A DNA stretch of 64,000 nucleotides, from contig JACKOK010000001.1 of assembly GCA_024234365.1 (NCBI GenBank), forward strand, positions 372,001 through 436,000, read 5' to 3'. The DNA is from Pseudomonadales bacterium (lineage in GTDB: Bacteria > Pseudomonadota > Gammaproteobacteria > Pseudomonadales > Pseudohongiellaceae). Each line of letters begins with the position of its first letter. Position 1 is the first letter of the stretch. Shown piece by piece: positions 9,162-18,587 of the stretch. The translations under genes were made by a program, and so were the position numbers. The notes under the pieces were generated by a model. The model searched no databases. It had not been told where the DNA came from and saw nothing but the letters and a program-made list of their open reading frames with translations.

Positions 9162-10577
9162 TCAGTGCTGTGCGTCCGTCTCGATGGCTACCGCCAATGC
9201 CCGTTTCCATCCTAATTGCTTTTCTATGGCGCTGATCATGGCGCCGGCGACATCCTTGCCGGTCACCTCTTCGATATCGTTGATGCGGGGAGAGGAGTTG
9301 ACCTCCAGCAGCAGAGGGCCCTTGCGCGAGCGTATGATGTCAACACCGGCAACCTTGAGGCCGGTCACGCGTGCGGCCTTGACCGCAAGTTTCTTCTCTT
9401 CCGGCGTGATCTTGACGGTTGTCGCATGAACCTCCCGGTTCAGATTGGCGCGGAAATCTCCTGCCGCCGCGTGTCGTTCCATGGCGGCGACCACCTTGCC
9501 GTCCACGACAAACAGGCGCAGGTCCCGGCCCTCGGCCTCGCGAATATACTCCTGCACCAGCAGGTTCGCCTGCAGGGATTTGAAGGCATTGATCAGGCTT
9601 TCTCCCGCTTTGCGCGTTTCTGCCAGCACCACGCCGCGCCCCTGTGGCCCTTCCAGCAATTTGACCACCAGGGGTGCCCCATTGACCATGTCGATCAGTT
9701 CATCGGTTTCGATGGGGCTGTCTGCAAAACCGGAGACCGGAATCTGCAGGCCACTGCGCAGCAGCAGCTGCAGGGAATAGAGTTTGTCCCGGGAGTGGCC
9801 GATGGCCTCGGCGCTGTTCAGGGAATAGATGCCGATGCCCTCGAACTGCCGGACGAGTGCGCAGCCGTAAAAAGTGAGGTCGGGGCGGATACGCGGAATC
9901 ACGGCATCGATCTGGTCCAGCACCTGCCCGCCACGGTAGTGCACCTCGGGGGTCTCCGGGTCGAGCTTCATATAGCATTGCTTGATGTCATAGAAGCTGA
10001 TGCTGTGCCCGCGCTCCTCGGCGGCCTCCATGATGCGCTGGTTGCTGGCCAGTTCGGGGTTGCTGGCCAGCAGGGCGAGCCGCAGGCCGGATTTTCCAGG
10101 CACATGGCCGGGGTAGTGCTGATCCAGCCGCTCCTGGGCAATCTGGCCCCCGAGGAAGCCTGCTGCCGGGTCCACCAGAATGCGCCCGATCATGGCCTCG
10201 CGCCCCAGCAACATGCGGTAACCCATGGAGTCGCGGTTGGTCAGTGTGAGCTCGATTTCCCACTGCTGGTCGGCAAAGTGCAGGGGGGTGCGGATGACAT
10301 AGCGTTTTTCGGCGATGCCGCTGGAGCTTTTTACTACCCGTTTGTCCACGACCTGGGCCTCGCAGCGCACAATGGTGCGGCGGTTGCCCTGCAGCGGGTG
10401 GACTTCAAAACTGACCCAGGGAATGACCCCGCGTTTGAAGGACTTGATGTTAAACGCGTGAATGGCGGAGGTACGGGCTCCCGAATCCACACGCGCCTTG
10501 ACCGCGGGAATGCCGAGAAGTGGCAATGCACACCACTCCTCGCTGCCCACGATGAGCTTGCTGTCACGATCACTCAT
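9162..10577 (-). CDS. RimB-like retropepsin domain fused to RimK-like ATP-grasp ligase
   Basis: The 471-residue protein joins two modules that are separate genes in Pseudomonas rimABK. Residues 1 to about 150 form an 'ATP-dependent zinc protease' or RimB-type retropepsin-like domain with the aspartic motif DSGARTSA and the later GREAM motif. Residues from about 165 form a RimK-type ATP-grasp amino acid ligase (KLLEGPQGRGVVLAE, DLRLFVVDGKVVAAMER, and the metal-binding end LLEVNSSPRINDIEEV). RimK adds glutamate residues to the C-terminus of ribosomal protein S6; here that is inference. The start overlaps the end of pgi by 8 bp, indicating an operon. Confidence 0.9.
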   Translation of the reverse strand: MSDRDSKLIVGSEEWCALPLLGIPAVKARVDSGARTSAIHAFNIKSFKRGVIPWVSFEVHPLQGNRRTIVRCEAQVVDKRVVKSSSGIAEKRYVIRTPLHFADQQWEIELTLTNRDSMGYRMLLGREAMIGRILVDPAAGFLGGQIAQERLDQHYPGHVPGKSGLRLALLASNPELASNQRIMEAAEERGHSISFYDIKQCYMKLDPETPEVHYRGGQVLDQIDAVIPRIRPDLTFYGCALVRQFEGIGIYSLNSAEAIGHSRDKLYSLQLLLRSGLQIPVSGFADSPIETDELIDMVNGAPLVVKLLEGPQGRGVVLAETRKAGESLINAFKSLQANLLVQEYIREAEGRDLRLFVVDGKVVAAMERHAAAGDFRANLNREVHATTVKITPEEKKLAVKAARVTGLKVAGVDIIRSRKGPLLLEVNSSPRINDIEEVTGKDVAGAMISAIEKQLGWKRALAVAIETDAQH

Positions 10578-12207
10578 GGCGACGACTGCGATTGATTAGA
10601 GCATTGGTGGAAGCGTCGAAGCGGTCGCAGTCGGACTCTGCGTTCAACGCGGTGAATACCTGCTCGCCCAACTGCTTGCCCAGCTCCACGCCCCACTGAT
10701 CGAAGGCATTGATCTGCCAGATGACACTTTCCACGAACACCTTGTGCTCGTAGAGGGCGATCAGGGTCCCCAGGGATTGTGGATCCAGTTGTTCGAGCAG
10801 GAGCGTATTGCTGGGTTTATTGCCCGGAACGACCTTGTGCTTGGCCAGCGCATAGGCCGCCCCCTCGTCCATGCCCTCGGCCAGTAACTCATTGAATGCC
10901 TGGCGCTGGCTTTTGCCTTGCATGAGCGCCTGGCTCTGGCTGAAGCAGCTGGCCAGCAGCCGGCGGTGTTGCTCGGCATCCGCTTCGAAATGCGTGTGCA
11001 CGATGGCGATGAAGTCTGCCGGAATATAGTGTGTGCCCTGATGCAGCAACTGATGGAAAGAGTGCTGGCCATTGCTGCCGGCGCTGCCCCAGACCACCGG
11101 GCCGCTGGGAACGAGCAGGCGGTTGCCGTCCCTATCCACGGATTTGCCCAGGCTCTCCATCTCCAGTTGTTGCATAAAGGCGGGGAACAGATGCAGTTCC
11201 TGACTATAGGGCAGCACCACCTGGCTGGTGGCACCAGCAAAACCACCGTACCAGACGCTGAGCAGCCCCATGATGACCGGGATATTGCGCTCGAATGGGG
11301 CATCGCGGAAATGCTCGTCTGCCCGTCTGGCCCCGGCCAGCAGTGCCCGGAATGGTGCCATGCCGATACTCAGGGCGATGGGCAGGCCGATGGCGGACCA
11401 CAGGGAATAGCGCCCCCCTACCCAGTCCCACAGCGGGAACACGTTCTCTTCTGCAATTCCGAACTCCTGCGCTCGGGCGGTATTGGCGGTTACCGCCACG
11501 AAATGCCGGTGCAGCAACGCCTCGTCACCGCCCTCGTCCAGATACCAGCGGCGCGCAATCGCGGCGTTGCGCAGCGTCTCCAGGGTGCCGAAGGACTTGG
11601 AGGCGACGATGAAAAGCGTGGTCTCGGCATTGGCCTGGGCCAGTGTCTGGCGCATGTGTGCCGGGTCCAGATTGGACACAAAGAAACTGCGCATCTGCGG
11701 CAGTCGCCAGTGCTGCAGCGCAGTGCTCACCATCGCGGGCCCCAGATCGGAACCGCCGATGCCGATATTGATCACCGTATCAATGGCCTTGCCGCTATAG
11801 CCCGTCCAGGCGCCGCTGTGCACCTTGTCCACAAACCCGGACATGCGCGTGAGCGTCTCGTTTGCGGCCGCATTGAAGGCCGGGTCGGCGTCCGGCAGGG
11901 GAGTGCGCAGGGCGACATGCAGTGCCGGGCGGTTCTCCGTGGTATTGATGCACTCGCCCCGGTACATGCCGGTGATGGCCTGCTGCAGCCCGGCCTCGTC
12001 GGCCAGCTCGCGCAGAGTGGCCAGGGTGTCATCGGTCATCAGGTTTTTGGAGTAATCGAAAAACAGCCCGTCCAGCTGGCACTGATAGCGCTCGCCGCGG
12101 GAAGCATCTGCCTGGAACAGGCCCGCGATGGTGGTGCCGTTGTGGTGCAGATTAAGGTAATGCGAAGCGAGCTTCTGCCATGCTTTACTGCGGCTGGGGC
12201 TGGTCAT
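10570..12207 (-). CDS. pgi: Glucose-6-phosphate isomerase
   Basis: Pgi interconverts glucose-6-phosphate and fructose-6-phosphate. The 545-residue protein has the SIS-fold signature blocks VINIGIGGSDLGPAMVS, LFIVASKSFGTLETLRNA, the DWVGGRYSLWSAIGLP signature, and GSAGSNGQHSFHQLLHQGT. I start it at 12207 (MTSPSRSKAWQKL), where the family begins; an in-frame ATG farther upstream gives an unrelated extension. Neighbouring manC, manB and galU draw on the same hexose phosphate pool. Confidence 0.95.
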   Translation of the reverse strand: MTSPSRSKAWQKLASHYLNLHHNGTTIAGLFQADASRGERYQCQLDGLFFDYSKNLMTDDTLATLRELADEAGLQQAITGMYRGECINTTENRPALHVALRTPLPDADPAFNAAANETLTRMSGFVDKVHSGAWTGYSGKAIDTVINIGIGGSDLGPAMVSTALQHWRLPQMRSFFVSNLDPAHMRQTLAQANAETTLFIVASKSFGTLETLRNAAIARRWYLDEGGDEALLHRHFVAVTANTARAQEFGIAEENVFPLWDWVGGRYSLWSAIGLPIALSIGMAPFRALLAGARRADEHFRDAPFERNIPVIMGLLSVWYGGFAGATSQVVLPYSQELHLFPAFMQQLEMESLGKSVDRDGNRLLVPSGPVVWGSAGSNGQHSFHQLLHQGTHYIPADFIAIVHTHFEADAEQHRRLLASCFSQSQALMQGKSQRQAFNELLAEGMDEGAAYALAKHKVVPGNKPSNTLLLEQLDPQSLGTLIALYEHKVFVESVIWQINAFDQWGVELGKQLGEQVFTALNAESDCDRFDASTNALINRSRRHE

Positions 12208-12304
12208 TGCTGCGTTGCGCCTGCTTTCACGGGGGACGAAAAGACTTGCCGCTAAGCTAGCGCATATCGTCAGGGCGATCAATCTGAAGGGAGGCAAAAA
12301 ATCG

Positions 12305-12333
12305 TTGCTCAAACCCGGAAGGATTGGTAGTAT
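12305..12333 (+). promoter_or_regulatory. Likely sigma-70 promoter of tRNA-Thr
   Basis: A TTGCTC hexamer (12305-12310) and a TAGTAT hexamer (12328-12333) are separated by 17 nt and followed by the GC-rich stretch GCGCGCCC, a discriminator type typical of stringently controlled stable RNA promoters. The tRNA begins 30 nt further on. Confidence 0.55.
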
Positions 12334-12362
12334 GCGCGCCCTGAACGATATCGTGTTCTTGT

Positions 12363-12440
<78 letters not shown>

Positions 12441-12653
12441 TCTCTTCGCACCTCCGTGCGGCTCTGACATACACTTTCCCCGTTTTGACTCGTCCTGCGT
12501 GAGCTTCATCGTGTCCGATAGTGATTGAATTCTCTCCAGCGCCTGCATTACCCTCAGCCTCATTCCGCGTTTGAACAGGACGTTTGCGGATCGTGGTTCA
12601 CAGCAACAATACCAATAATCAGACTGTCTGCCTGCGTTGCAAAGGGGGTTCCG

Positions 12654-13658
12654 GTGAAGACTCGTCTCGTGGCGTCCGCCATCCTGTTTGGCACATGCTC
12701 GTGCATTCCTCTGTCCTATGCGGCCGATGGGCCCTATGTGGCGCCCCGCAATGAATGGGGGCAGCCGGATCTGCGTGGCGTGTGGAATTTCAGCTCCAAC
12801 ACCCCGCTGGAGCGGCCCGCGAAATATGCGGAACGAGAGTTCTTGACGGCCGATGAGGTCGAAGCGATGCGTGCCGATGCGCTGGCAGATATCGAGCGCA
12901 GCGATGGACGCTCCACCGTAGGGGGCGTTGGCGGTTACAACCAGTTCTGGATCGAGGGGCTGCCGGTGGAGGAGAACCCCCGCACCTCCCTGCTGATCGA
13001 CCCGCCCAACGGGCGCATGCCGGCCCGGGTTCGCGGCGCGCCGGTGGCCTTTGGCGGCCTGGGGCCGGATATCGAGGGCGAGCTTCCGGTGCGTTTCACG
13101 GTGGGCGGAATCGGCAAGGATCATCCCGAGGAACGCGGCCTGTCCGAGCGCTGCCTGATGGGCTTCAATTCGGTGCCGCCTTTCATGCCCAGCATGTACA
13201 ACAACAATGTCCAGCTGTTTCAGAACAGGGATCATTTTGTCATTTTCAATGAAATGATTCACGAGGCCCGCATCGTGCCGTTGGACAATCGGCCCCGTCT
13301 GCCTGCCGATGTCGCCCAGTGGACAGGGGACTCGCGCGGTTACTGGGACGGAGACACCCTGGTGGTGGAGACGCGTAATTTCACCGACAAGACCCAGAGT
13401 TTCCGCGGTACCGGCATTTCCGCCAATATGCACTTGATCGAACGCTTCACCCGCGTCTCCGACGATCGTGTGGACTATGTGTTCACCGTCAATGACCCCA
13501 AGGCCTTTGAGGCAGAGTTCACGGTGGAGGTGCCGATGCACCGCATGAATGAGGAAATTTACGAGTATGCCTGTCACGAAGGCAATTACGGCATGGTGAA
13601 TATCCTGCGCGGGCAACGCATCGAGGATGGCACCTACCAGGACACGTCGGCGCAATAG
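12654..13658 (+). CDS. Exported protein of unknown function, paralogue of the next gene
   Basis: The 334-residue product has a signal peptide (KTRLVASAILFGTCSCIPLSYAA) and a mature region with the recurring pattern WGQPDLRGVWNF near the start and RGYWDGDTLVVETRNF at about residue 230. The same two blocks occur in the downstream gene (GRPDLNGIWQ, GHWEGDTLVITVTG), so the two are paralogues. This family of secreted proteins is common in environmental bacteria, but I know no established function. I chose the GTG at 12654, preceded by AAAGGGGG, because it places the signal peptide at the N-terminus. It is 10 bp from the next gene and leads a four-gene plus-strand run. Confidence 0.8.
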   Translation: MKTRLVASAILFGTCSCIPLSYAADGPYVAPRNEWGQPDLRGVWNFSSNTPLERPAKYAEREFLTADEVEAMRADALADIERSDGRSTVGGVGGYNQFWIEGLPVEENPRTSLLIDPPNGRMPARVRGAPVAFGGLGPDIEGELPVRFTVGGIGKDHPEERGLSERCLMGFNSVPPFMPSMYNNNVQLFQNRDHFVIFNEMIHEARIVPLDNRPRLPADVAQWTGDSRGYWDGDTLVVETRNFTDKTQSFRGTGISANMHLIERFTRVSDDRVDYVFTVNDPKAFEAEFTVEVPMHRMNEEIYEYACHEGNYGMVNILRGQRIEDGTYQDTSAQ

Positions 13659-13668
13659 GGAGGCGACC

Positions 13669-14466
13669 ATGCTCAGAACCTGGATCATAAAAGGCTTGCT
13701 CGCCACGCTGAGTGCATTGCTGAGCACGAGCCTGCTGGCGCAGAGTGATTTTCCACGCACTCCCGATGGCAGGCCGGACCTCAATGGCATCTGGCAGGCA
13801 TTGGGCACCGCGCATCTGGACCTTGAGACGCACGCCGCGCGCCCCGGTCCGTTGGTGGCCATGGGCGCGCTGGCCGCCATTCCCGGCGGCATGGGCGTTG
13901 TGGTCGGTGGCAGTATTCCCTATAAGCCGGATGCCCTGATACGCAAGCAGGAGAATCAGGCCGACTGGCTGGCGCGGGACCCGCTCGTCAAATGCTATCT
14001 GCCAGGGGTGCCGCGTGCCACTTATATCCCTTACCCCTTCCAGATTTTTCAGGCGCCGGATACCACGCTCATTAGCTACCAGTTTGCCGGGGCGGACCGG
14101 CTCGTTTATATGGATCGACCCGATTTCGAGTCTCAGGTGGACAGCTGGATGGGGCATAACATCGGGCACTGGGAGGGGGACACGCTGGTGATCACGGTGA
14201 CCGGGCAGATGCCGGATACCTGGCTGGATCAATCCGGCAACTGGCACAGCGCCGGCATGATGGTGGAGGAGCGCTATACCCCGATGGGGGCGAATCACAT
14301 CCAGTACGAGGCGACCATTACCGACCCGGAGGTCTTCACGCAGCCCTGGAAAATCTCCCTGCCGCTCTACCGTCGTATCGAACCCGATGCGATGATGCTG
14401 GAATTCAAATGCGTGGAGTTTGTGGAGGAGCTGCTCTACGGACGCTACCGCAAACCGGCACAGTAA
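13669..14466 (+). CDS. Exported protein of unknown function, paralogue of the previous gene
   Basis: The 265-residue product has a signal peptide (LLATLSALLSTSLLA, then QSDFPRTPDGRPDLNGIW). It shares the DLxGxW and GxWxGDTLV blocks with the preceding gene and ends in a region with paired aromatic and acidic residues (VEERYTPMGANHIQYEATI). The ATG at 13669 follows GGAGGCGACC. It is followed 17 bp later by the metallo-beta-lactamase-like gene, suggesting a common transcript. No function can be assigned from sequence; the location suggests a role in the same periplasmic process as its hydrolase neighbours. Confidence 0.8.
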   Translation: MLRTWIIKGLLATLSALLSTSLLAQSDFPRTPDGRPDLNGIWQALGTAHLDLETHAARPGPLVAMGALAAIPGGMGVVVGGSIPYKPDALIRKQENQADWLARDPLVKCYLPGVPRATYIPYPFQIFQAPDTTLISYQFAGADRLVYMDRPDFESQVDSWMGHNIGHWEGDTLVITVTGQMPDTWLDQSGNWHSAGMMVEERYTPMGANHIQYEATITDPEVFTQPWKISLPLYRRIEPDAMMLEFKCVEFVEELLYGRYRKPAQ

Positions 14467-14483
14467 ATCCGCAAGGAACCGTG

Positions 14484-15398
14484 ATGATGGAAAAACGATG
14501 GCTGATAGTGATGCTGTTCCTGGCCTGCAGCGCGGGTGCGCAGGCGCAGCCCGGACGCTTCGAGCGCATGAGCATGGAGCAGAAGCTGGCGGCGAGCCGC
14601 AATTTCCATGAGCACCGGGCAGAGGCAGTCGAGGGATTTCGCATTCTGGGCAATATCTATTATGTGGGCGCCCGCGACCTGGCCTCCTATCTCATCGTTA
14701 CTCCCGAGGGACATTTCCTGATCGATACGGGTGTGTCAGAGATGGCCAGCCTGATTCGTGAGAACGTGGAGGCCCTGGGTTTCCGCATGAGCGATATACG
14801 CTATCTGCTGTCCAGCCATGCGCATTTTGATCATATCCAGGGGCATGCGGTCATGCAGCGGCTCACCGGTGCCGAGGTGCTTGTCTCGGAAGGCGATGCC
14901 GATGCCATGGAGGCGGGGCGGGATCTGTCGCCCCTGGGCTTTGAGGGCTGGGAGCCCGTGCAGGTGGATCGCCGACTGCACGATGGCGACACCGTGCAGC
15001 TGGGCGGTACGGTGCTCACCGCAACCGTGGCACCGGGGCACACCCAGGGCTGCACCACCTGGTCGCTGCGAACGATCGACAGCGGCAGGTTTTACGATGT
15101 CGTCATCTTCGGCTGCAACGGGCCCAATGATGGCGTGCAACTGCTCAATAACTCTCGTTTCCCAACGCTGGTCGAGGACACCATGCGCGGCTTCGACAAT
15201 CTGGCGAGACTGCAACCGGATATTTATCTGACCGGGCATACCGAGCAGCCCTTCGAGGACATCATTGAACTCATGCGCACGCAGACCCGCCCTCATCCCC
15301 TACTGCAGCAACAGCCCTGGCAGGAGATGATTGGCGAGCGCAGGGCCGCCATCGAGAGCCGTATTGCCGAAGAACGTGCGGCCCTGTCGGGGCAGTGA
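14484..15398 (+). CDS. Subclass B3 metallo-beta-lactamase-like hydrolase, exported
   Basis: The 304-residue protein has a signal peptide (IVMLFLACSAGAQAQ) and a metallo-beta-lactamase fold. All six ligands expected for a subclass B3 dizinc enzyme are visible: His112, His114, Asp116 and His117 in SSHAHFDH, His186 in APGHTQG and His252 in LTGHTEQ. Enzymes of this subclass hydrolyse beta-lactams in the periplasm, but many environmental members have other substrates and activity is not proved here. The start has AAGGA 8 nt upstream. It is third in a run with two secreted unknown proteins and precedes an M20 peptidase. Confidence 0.85.
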   Translation: MMEKRWLIVMLFLACSAGAQAQPGRFERMSMEQKLAASRNFHEHRAEAVEGFRILGNIYYVGARDLASYLIVTPEGHFLIDTGVSEMASLIRENVEALGFRMSDIRYLLSSHAHFDHIQGHAVMQRLTGAEVLVSEGDADAMEAGRDLSPLGFEGWEPVQVDRRLHDGDTVQLGGTVLTATVAPGHTQGCTTWSLRTIDSGRFYDVVIFGCNGPNDGVQLLNNSRFPTLVEDTMRGFDNLARLQPDIYLTGHTEQPFEDIIELMRTQTRPHPLLQQQPWQEMIGERRAAIESRIAEERAALSGQ

Positions 15399-15495
15399 AC
15401 GAGCTCCGGGACACACGCCTGTATTGACATTGTTTGCCTGATGGGAAACTCTCGCTGCGTCACCCATTGACCCTGGAGCCGAGGAGCCCTGTCCT

Positions 15496-16866
15496 ATGCG
15501 CTATTTTTCCATTGTTTTCTGTCTGTGCTGTTTCAGCGGTGCAGTCAACGCCCAATCTATCGAAGACGAAGCCGTCACCTGGCTGCAGGAATTCATCCGG
15601 GTGGACACCATCAATCCCCCAGGCAATGAGTCCCGCGCTGTGGATTTCTACGCGAAGATTTTTGAGGCCGAGGGTATCCCTTACGAATCCGCCGAGAGTG
15701 CGCCGGGGCGCGGCAACATCTGGGCACGGCTGGAGGGCGGGGATGAACCGGCCCTGATTCTGTTGCAGCACACCGATGTGGTGCCTGCGGACCTGCAGTA
15801 CTGGACGACCGATCCGCTCTCCGGAGAACTTCGCGACGGTTATATTCTGGGGCGCGGTGCCCGTGACATGAAGGGCACCGGCATTTCCCATCTGGCGGCG
15901 TTTCTGAGCCTGCACCGTGCCGGACGTCCCCTGAACCGGGACGTGGTCTTCGTGGCCAGTGCGGACGAGGAAGCCGGGGGCGAGTTCGGGGTTGGTTGGC
16001 TCATCGAACATCATCCGGAAATTTTCGCGGGCGCGGGTTTTCTGCTCAATGAGGGCGGTTCCGGTGCTGCAGCGCGTGGCAGTGACCAGGTCGTGTTTGG
16101 TGTCGAGGTGACCCAGAAGGTGCCGGTGTGGCTGCGCCTGACTGCGGTCGATGTGCCGGGGCACGGCTCCTCGCCCCGCACCACCAGCTCTGTGACCCGC
16201 ATTGTGGATGCGCTGGCGCTGATGCGCGCAAATCCCTTTCCTCCCCGCATCATTCCCCCTGTGGATGTGTACTTCAAGGGCTTGTCTTTAGCGCGCAACG
16301 ACGAGTACGGGGCGGCCTTTGCCAATATGCCGCTGGCGATTCAGGACCCGGAGTTCCTGCCGCGCCTACAACAGGACAACCCGGGGCTGCATGCACTGAC
16401 CCGCGACACCTGCTCCATGACGCGCATGAGCGGTTCCAACAAGATCAATGTGGTGCCGCCGGAGGCCTGGGCGGAGCTGGATTGCCGTGTGCTACCCGAC
16501 AAGCCGGCCGAGCAATTTATCGCGGAGCTGAGTGAACTGGTGGCTCCCGCAGGCGTGGAGGTGAGCGTCATCATGGCCTTCACTCCGGCGGTATCCGACA
16601 CCACCACGAGACTGTTTTCCGCCATCGAGCGCGTCACGCGTGAGCTGTATCCGAACTCCCGCGTGCTGCCTTCGGTCAGCACGGGTTTCACGGACAGCCA
16701 CTTCACGCGCGACCAGGGTATCGTCAGTTATGGTTTCGACCCCATCATCACCATTCAGGGGGAACCCACCGGCGTGCATGGCAATGACGAGCGCATTCGT
16801 GTGGATGCCTTCAAACAGGGCATCCGTGACATGCAGGCCATCGTTCGCGACGTGGTCTACAACTGA
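15496..16866 (+). CDS. M20 family zinc metallopeptidase, exported
   Basis: The 456-residue protein has a short signal peptide (IVFCLCCFSGAVNAQ) and the M20/ArgE/dapE layout: His92 and Asp94 in LLQHTDVVP, the bridging Asp124 in GRGARDMKG, and catalytic Glu158 with Glu159 in ASADEEAGG. A dimerisation domain lies between about residues 210 and 320 and the last metal ligand region near the C-terminus. Members cleave dipeptides, N-acyl amino acids or carboxypeptidase substrates; the exact substrate is unknown. It lies 97 bp after the B3-like gene and runs toward the exported amidase. Confidence 0.9.
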   Translation: MRYFSIVFCLCCFSGAVNAQSIEDEAVTWLQEFIRVDTINPPGNESRAVDFYAKIFEAEGIPYESAESAPGRGNIWARLEGGDEPALILLQHTDVVPADLQYWTTDPLSGELRDGYILGRGARDMKGTGISHLAAFLSLHRAGRPLNRDVVFVASADEEAGGEFGVGWLIEHHPEIFAGAGFLLNEGGSGAAARGSDQVVFGVEVTQKVPVWLRLTAVDVPGHGSSPRTTSSVTRIVDALALMRANPFPPRIIPPVDVYFKGLSLARNDEYGAAFANMPLAIQDPEFLPRLQQDNPGLHALTRDTCSMTRMSGSNKINVVPPEAWAELDCRVLPDKPAEQFIAELSELVAPAGVEVSVIMAFTPAVSDTTTRLFSAIERVTRELYPNSRVLPSVSTGFTDSHFTRDQGIVSYGFDPIITIQGEPTGVHGNDERIRVDAFKQGIRDMQAIVRDVVYN

Positions 16867-16883
16867 TGTTTGACAGGCCCGCC

Positions 16884-18455
16884 TCAGTCGCTCAGTGACG
16901 GGGCGCGGCGGGCCTGGCTGATCTGCTCGTAGGCATAGGCAATGCCCAGGAGTGAGGGTTCGGCGAAGGCGCCGGCCATAAACGAGATACCGATGGGGAA
17001 GCCATCGATCTGACCGGCTGGGACGGTGATGTTCGGGTAGCCCGCCATGGCCGCCAGCCCGGCACTGCCAATGTAAATATCCGGCTTGTCGCCGCTTGCC
17101 TCGATCGGCCAGCCAACGGTGTTGGTCGGTGCGGCAATGGCATCCAGATTGTATGCGCGCAGCAGGGCGTCAACCGTTGTCTGGCTGTAGGCCTTGCTCA
17201 TGCCCAGTGCGGCCATATACGGCCCTTCTCCCAATCCCTGCGTCAGCTCGGCCTGCTGAAACAGTTCCTGCCCGAAGTCCGGCATTTCCACGTCTTTATG
17301 TTCCTCGTTGAAGGCAATCAGGTCGGCAAGAGACTGCAGATTGCCGCCGCGTTCATAGAGGTAGTTGTTGATGTCGTTTTTGAACTCGTATAACAAAACG
17401 GTGGTCTCGGCATCGTCGATGCTCTGGCGTGAGTTGATATGTACGTCCACGATTTCGGCACCGGCTGCGCGCAGCAGATCGAGCTGTTTTTCCATCAGCG
17501 TATCCAGTGCCGGAATACGCTCAAAGAACTGACGCTGAATGCCGATGCGTTTGCCCTGCAGGGCATCCTCACGCAGGTATACGGTGTAGTCCAGCTGGCT
17601 GCGTGTGCGCAGATTGGTGGTGATGGAGTCCTGCGGGTCTTCGGCCGTCATGGCGCCGAGCAGCAGTGCCACATCCTCCACGGTACGGCCCATGGGGCCG
17701 GCTGTATCCTGGCTGTGGGCAAGGGGGATGATGCCGCTGCGCGAGACCATGCCCAGCGTTGGTTTCAGGCCCACGATGCCGGTGTGGCCGGAGGGGCAGA
17801 CGATGGAGCCATCGGTTTCCGTGCCGACCGCGACAACGCTCAGGTCGGCGGCCACGGCGACAGCGGAACCGCTGCTGGAGCCACAGGCGGTGCGCGACAG
17901 ATCATAGGGGTTGCGGGTTTGTCCGCCCCGGGCCGACCAGCCGCTGGAGGAGCTGGTGGAGCGGAAATTGGCCCACTCGCTCATATTGGTCTTTGCCAGA
18001 AGGATGGCGCCGGCCTCTCGCAGCCGGGCCGCCAGAAAGGCATCCTGCGCAGGTGTCGGGGCATCCAGCAGTGCCAGGCTGCCGGCAGTGGTGTGCATGC
18101 GATCGGCGGTGTCGATATTGTCCTTGAGTACCACCGGAATGCCGTGCAGCGGTGAACGGACATGGCCGCTGGCGCGTTCGGCATCCAGCGCAGCGGCGAT
18201 TTCCAGCGCGTCCGGGTTGAGCTCGATGATGGCCCGCAGCTGCGGATTGAGGCGCTCGATGCGGTCGAGATAATACTGCGTCAGCGTGACTGCGTTCAGT
18301 TCACCGCTACGCATGGACGCCTGCAAATCACGCACTCCGCGCTCGTACAGCGTCTGGGATGTGGTGTCCTGGCTGCTCTGGCACTGGCTCAGCAGGGGAA
18401 GGAGCACAAGGGCGGCGAGCAGCGGGGCGCGGCGGGCAGACGGGAGTTTGATCAT
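16884..18455 (-). CDS. Exported amidase (amidase signature family)
   Basis: The 523-residue protein has an N-terminal export signal with a possible lipobox (LLPLLSQC) and an amidase signature domain. The Ser-cisSer-Lys triad elements are visible: lysine in VVLKDNIDTADR, serine in CGSSSGSAVAVA and the nucleophile serine in TETDGSI. Such enzymes hydrolyse amide bonds in diverse substrates. I start at 18455, where the signal peptide begins; the frame is open further upstream but reads non-coding. It converges with the M20 gene (17 bp between ends), completing a cluster of exported hydrolases. Confidence 0.9.
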   Translation of the reverse strand: MIKLPSARRAPLLAALVLLPLLSQCQSSQDTTSQTLYERGVRDLQASMRSGELNAVTLTQYYLDRIERLNPQLRAIIELNPDALEIAAALDAERASGHVRSPLHGIPVVLKDNIDTADRMHTTAGSLALLDAPTPAQDAFLAARLREAGAILLAKTNMSEWANFRSTSSSSGWSARGGQTRNPYDLSRTACGSSSGSAVAVAADLSVVAVGTETDGSIVCPSGHTGIVGLKPTLGMVSRSGIIPLAHSQDTAGPMGRTVEDVALLLGAMTAEDPQDSITTNLRTRSQLDYTVYLREDALQGKRIGIQRQFFERIPALDTLMEKQLDLLRAAGAEIVDVHINSRQSIDDAETTVLLYEFKNDINNYLYERGGNLQSLADLIAFNEEHKDVEMPDFGQELFQQAELTQGLGEGPYMAALGMSKAYSQTTVDALLRAYNLDAIAAPTNTVGWPIEASGDKPDIYIGSAGLAAMAGYPNITVPAGQIDGFPIGISFMAGAFAEPSLLGIAYAYEQISQARRAPSLSD

Positions 18456-18587
18456 GGTACGGGTCCTGTGCAGGCGGTCATTGTCCTGCAGTCTATGCAA
18501 ATTCAGAAGCAGGCTCCAGTGGCCTGGAGCGGATGCTATCATGCGCGCTGGCAATGATCCCCGATACCCGCCCCGGAGGCAGTTTCC

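Noticed and set aside
14484..15398. The B3-like protein as glyoxalase II or a quinolone-type thioesterase
   Set aside because: Zinc ligand spacing with HxHxDH, a signal peptide and overall length fit subclass B3; the cytosolic glyoxalase II pattern is absent.
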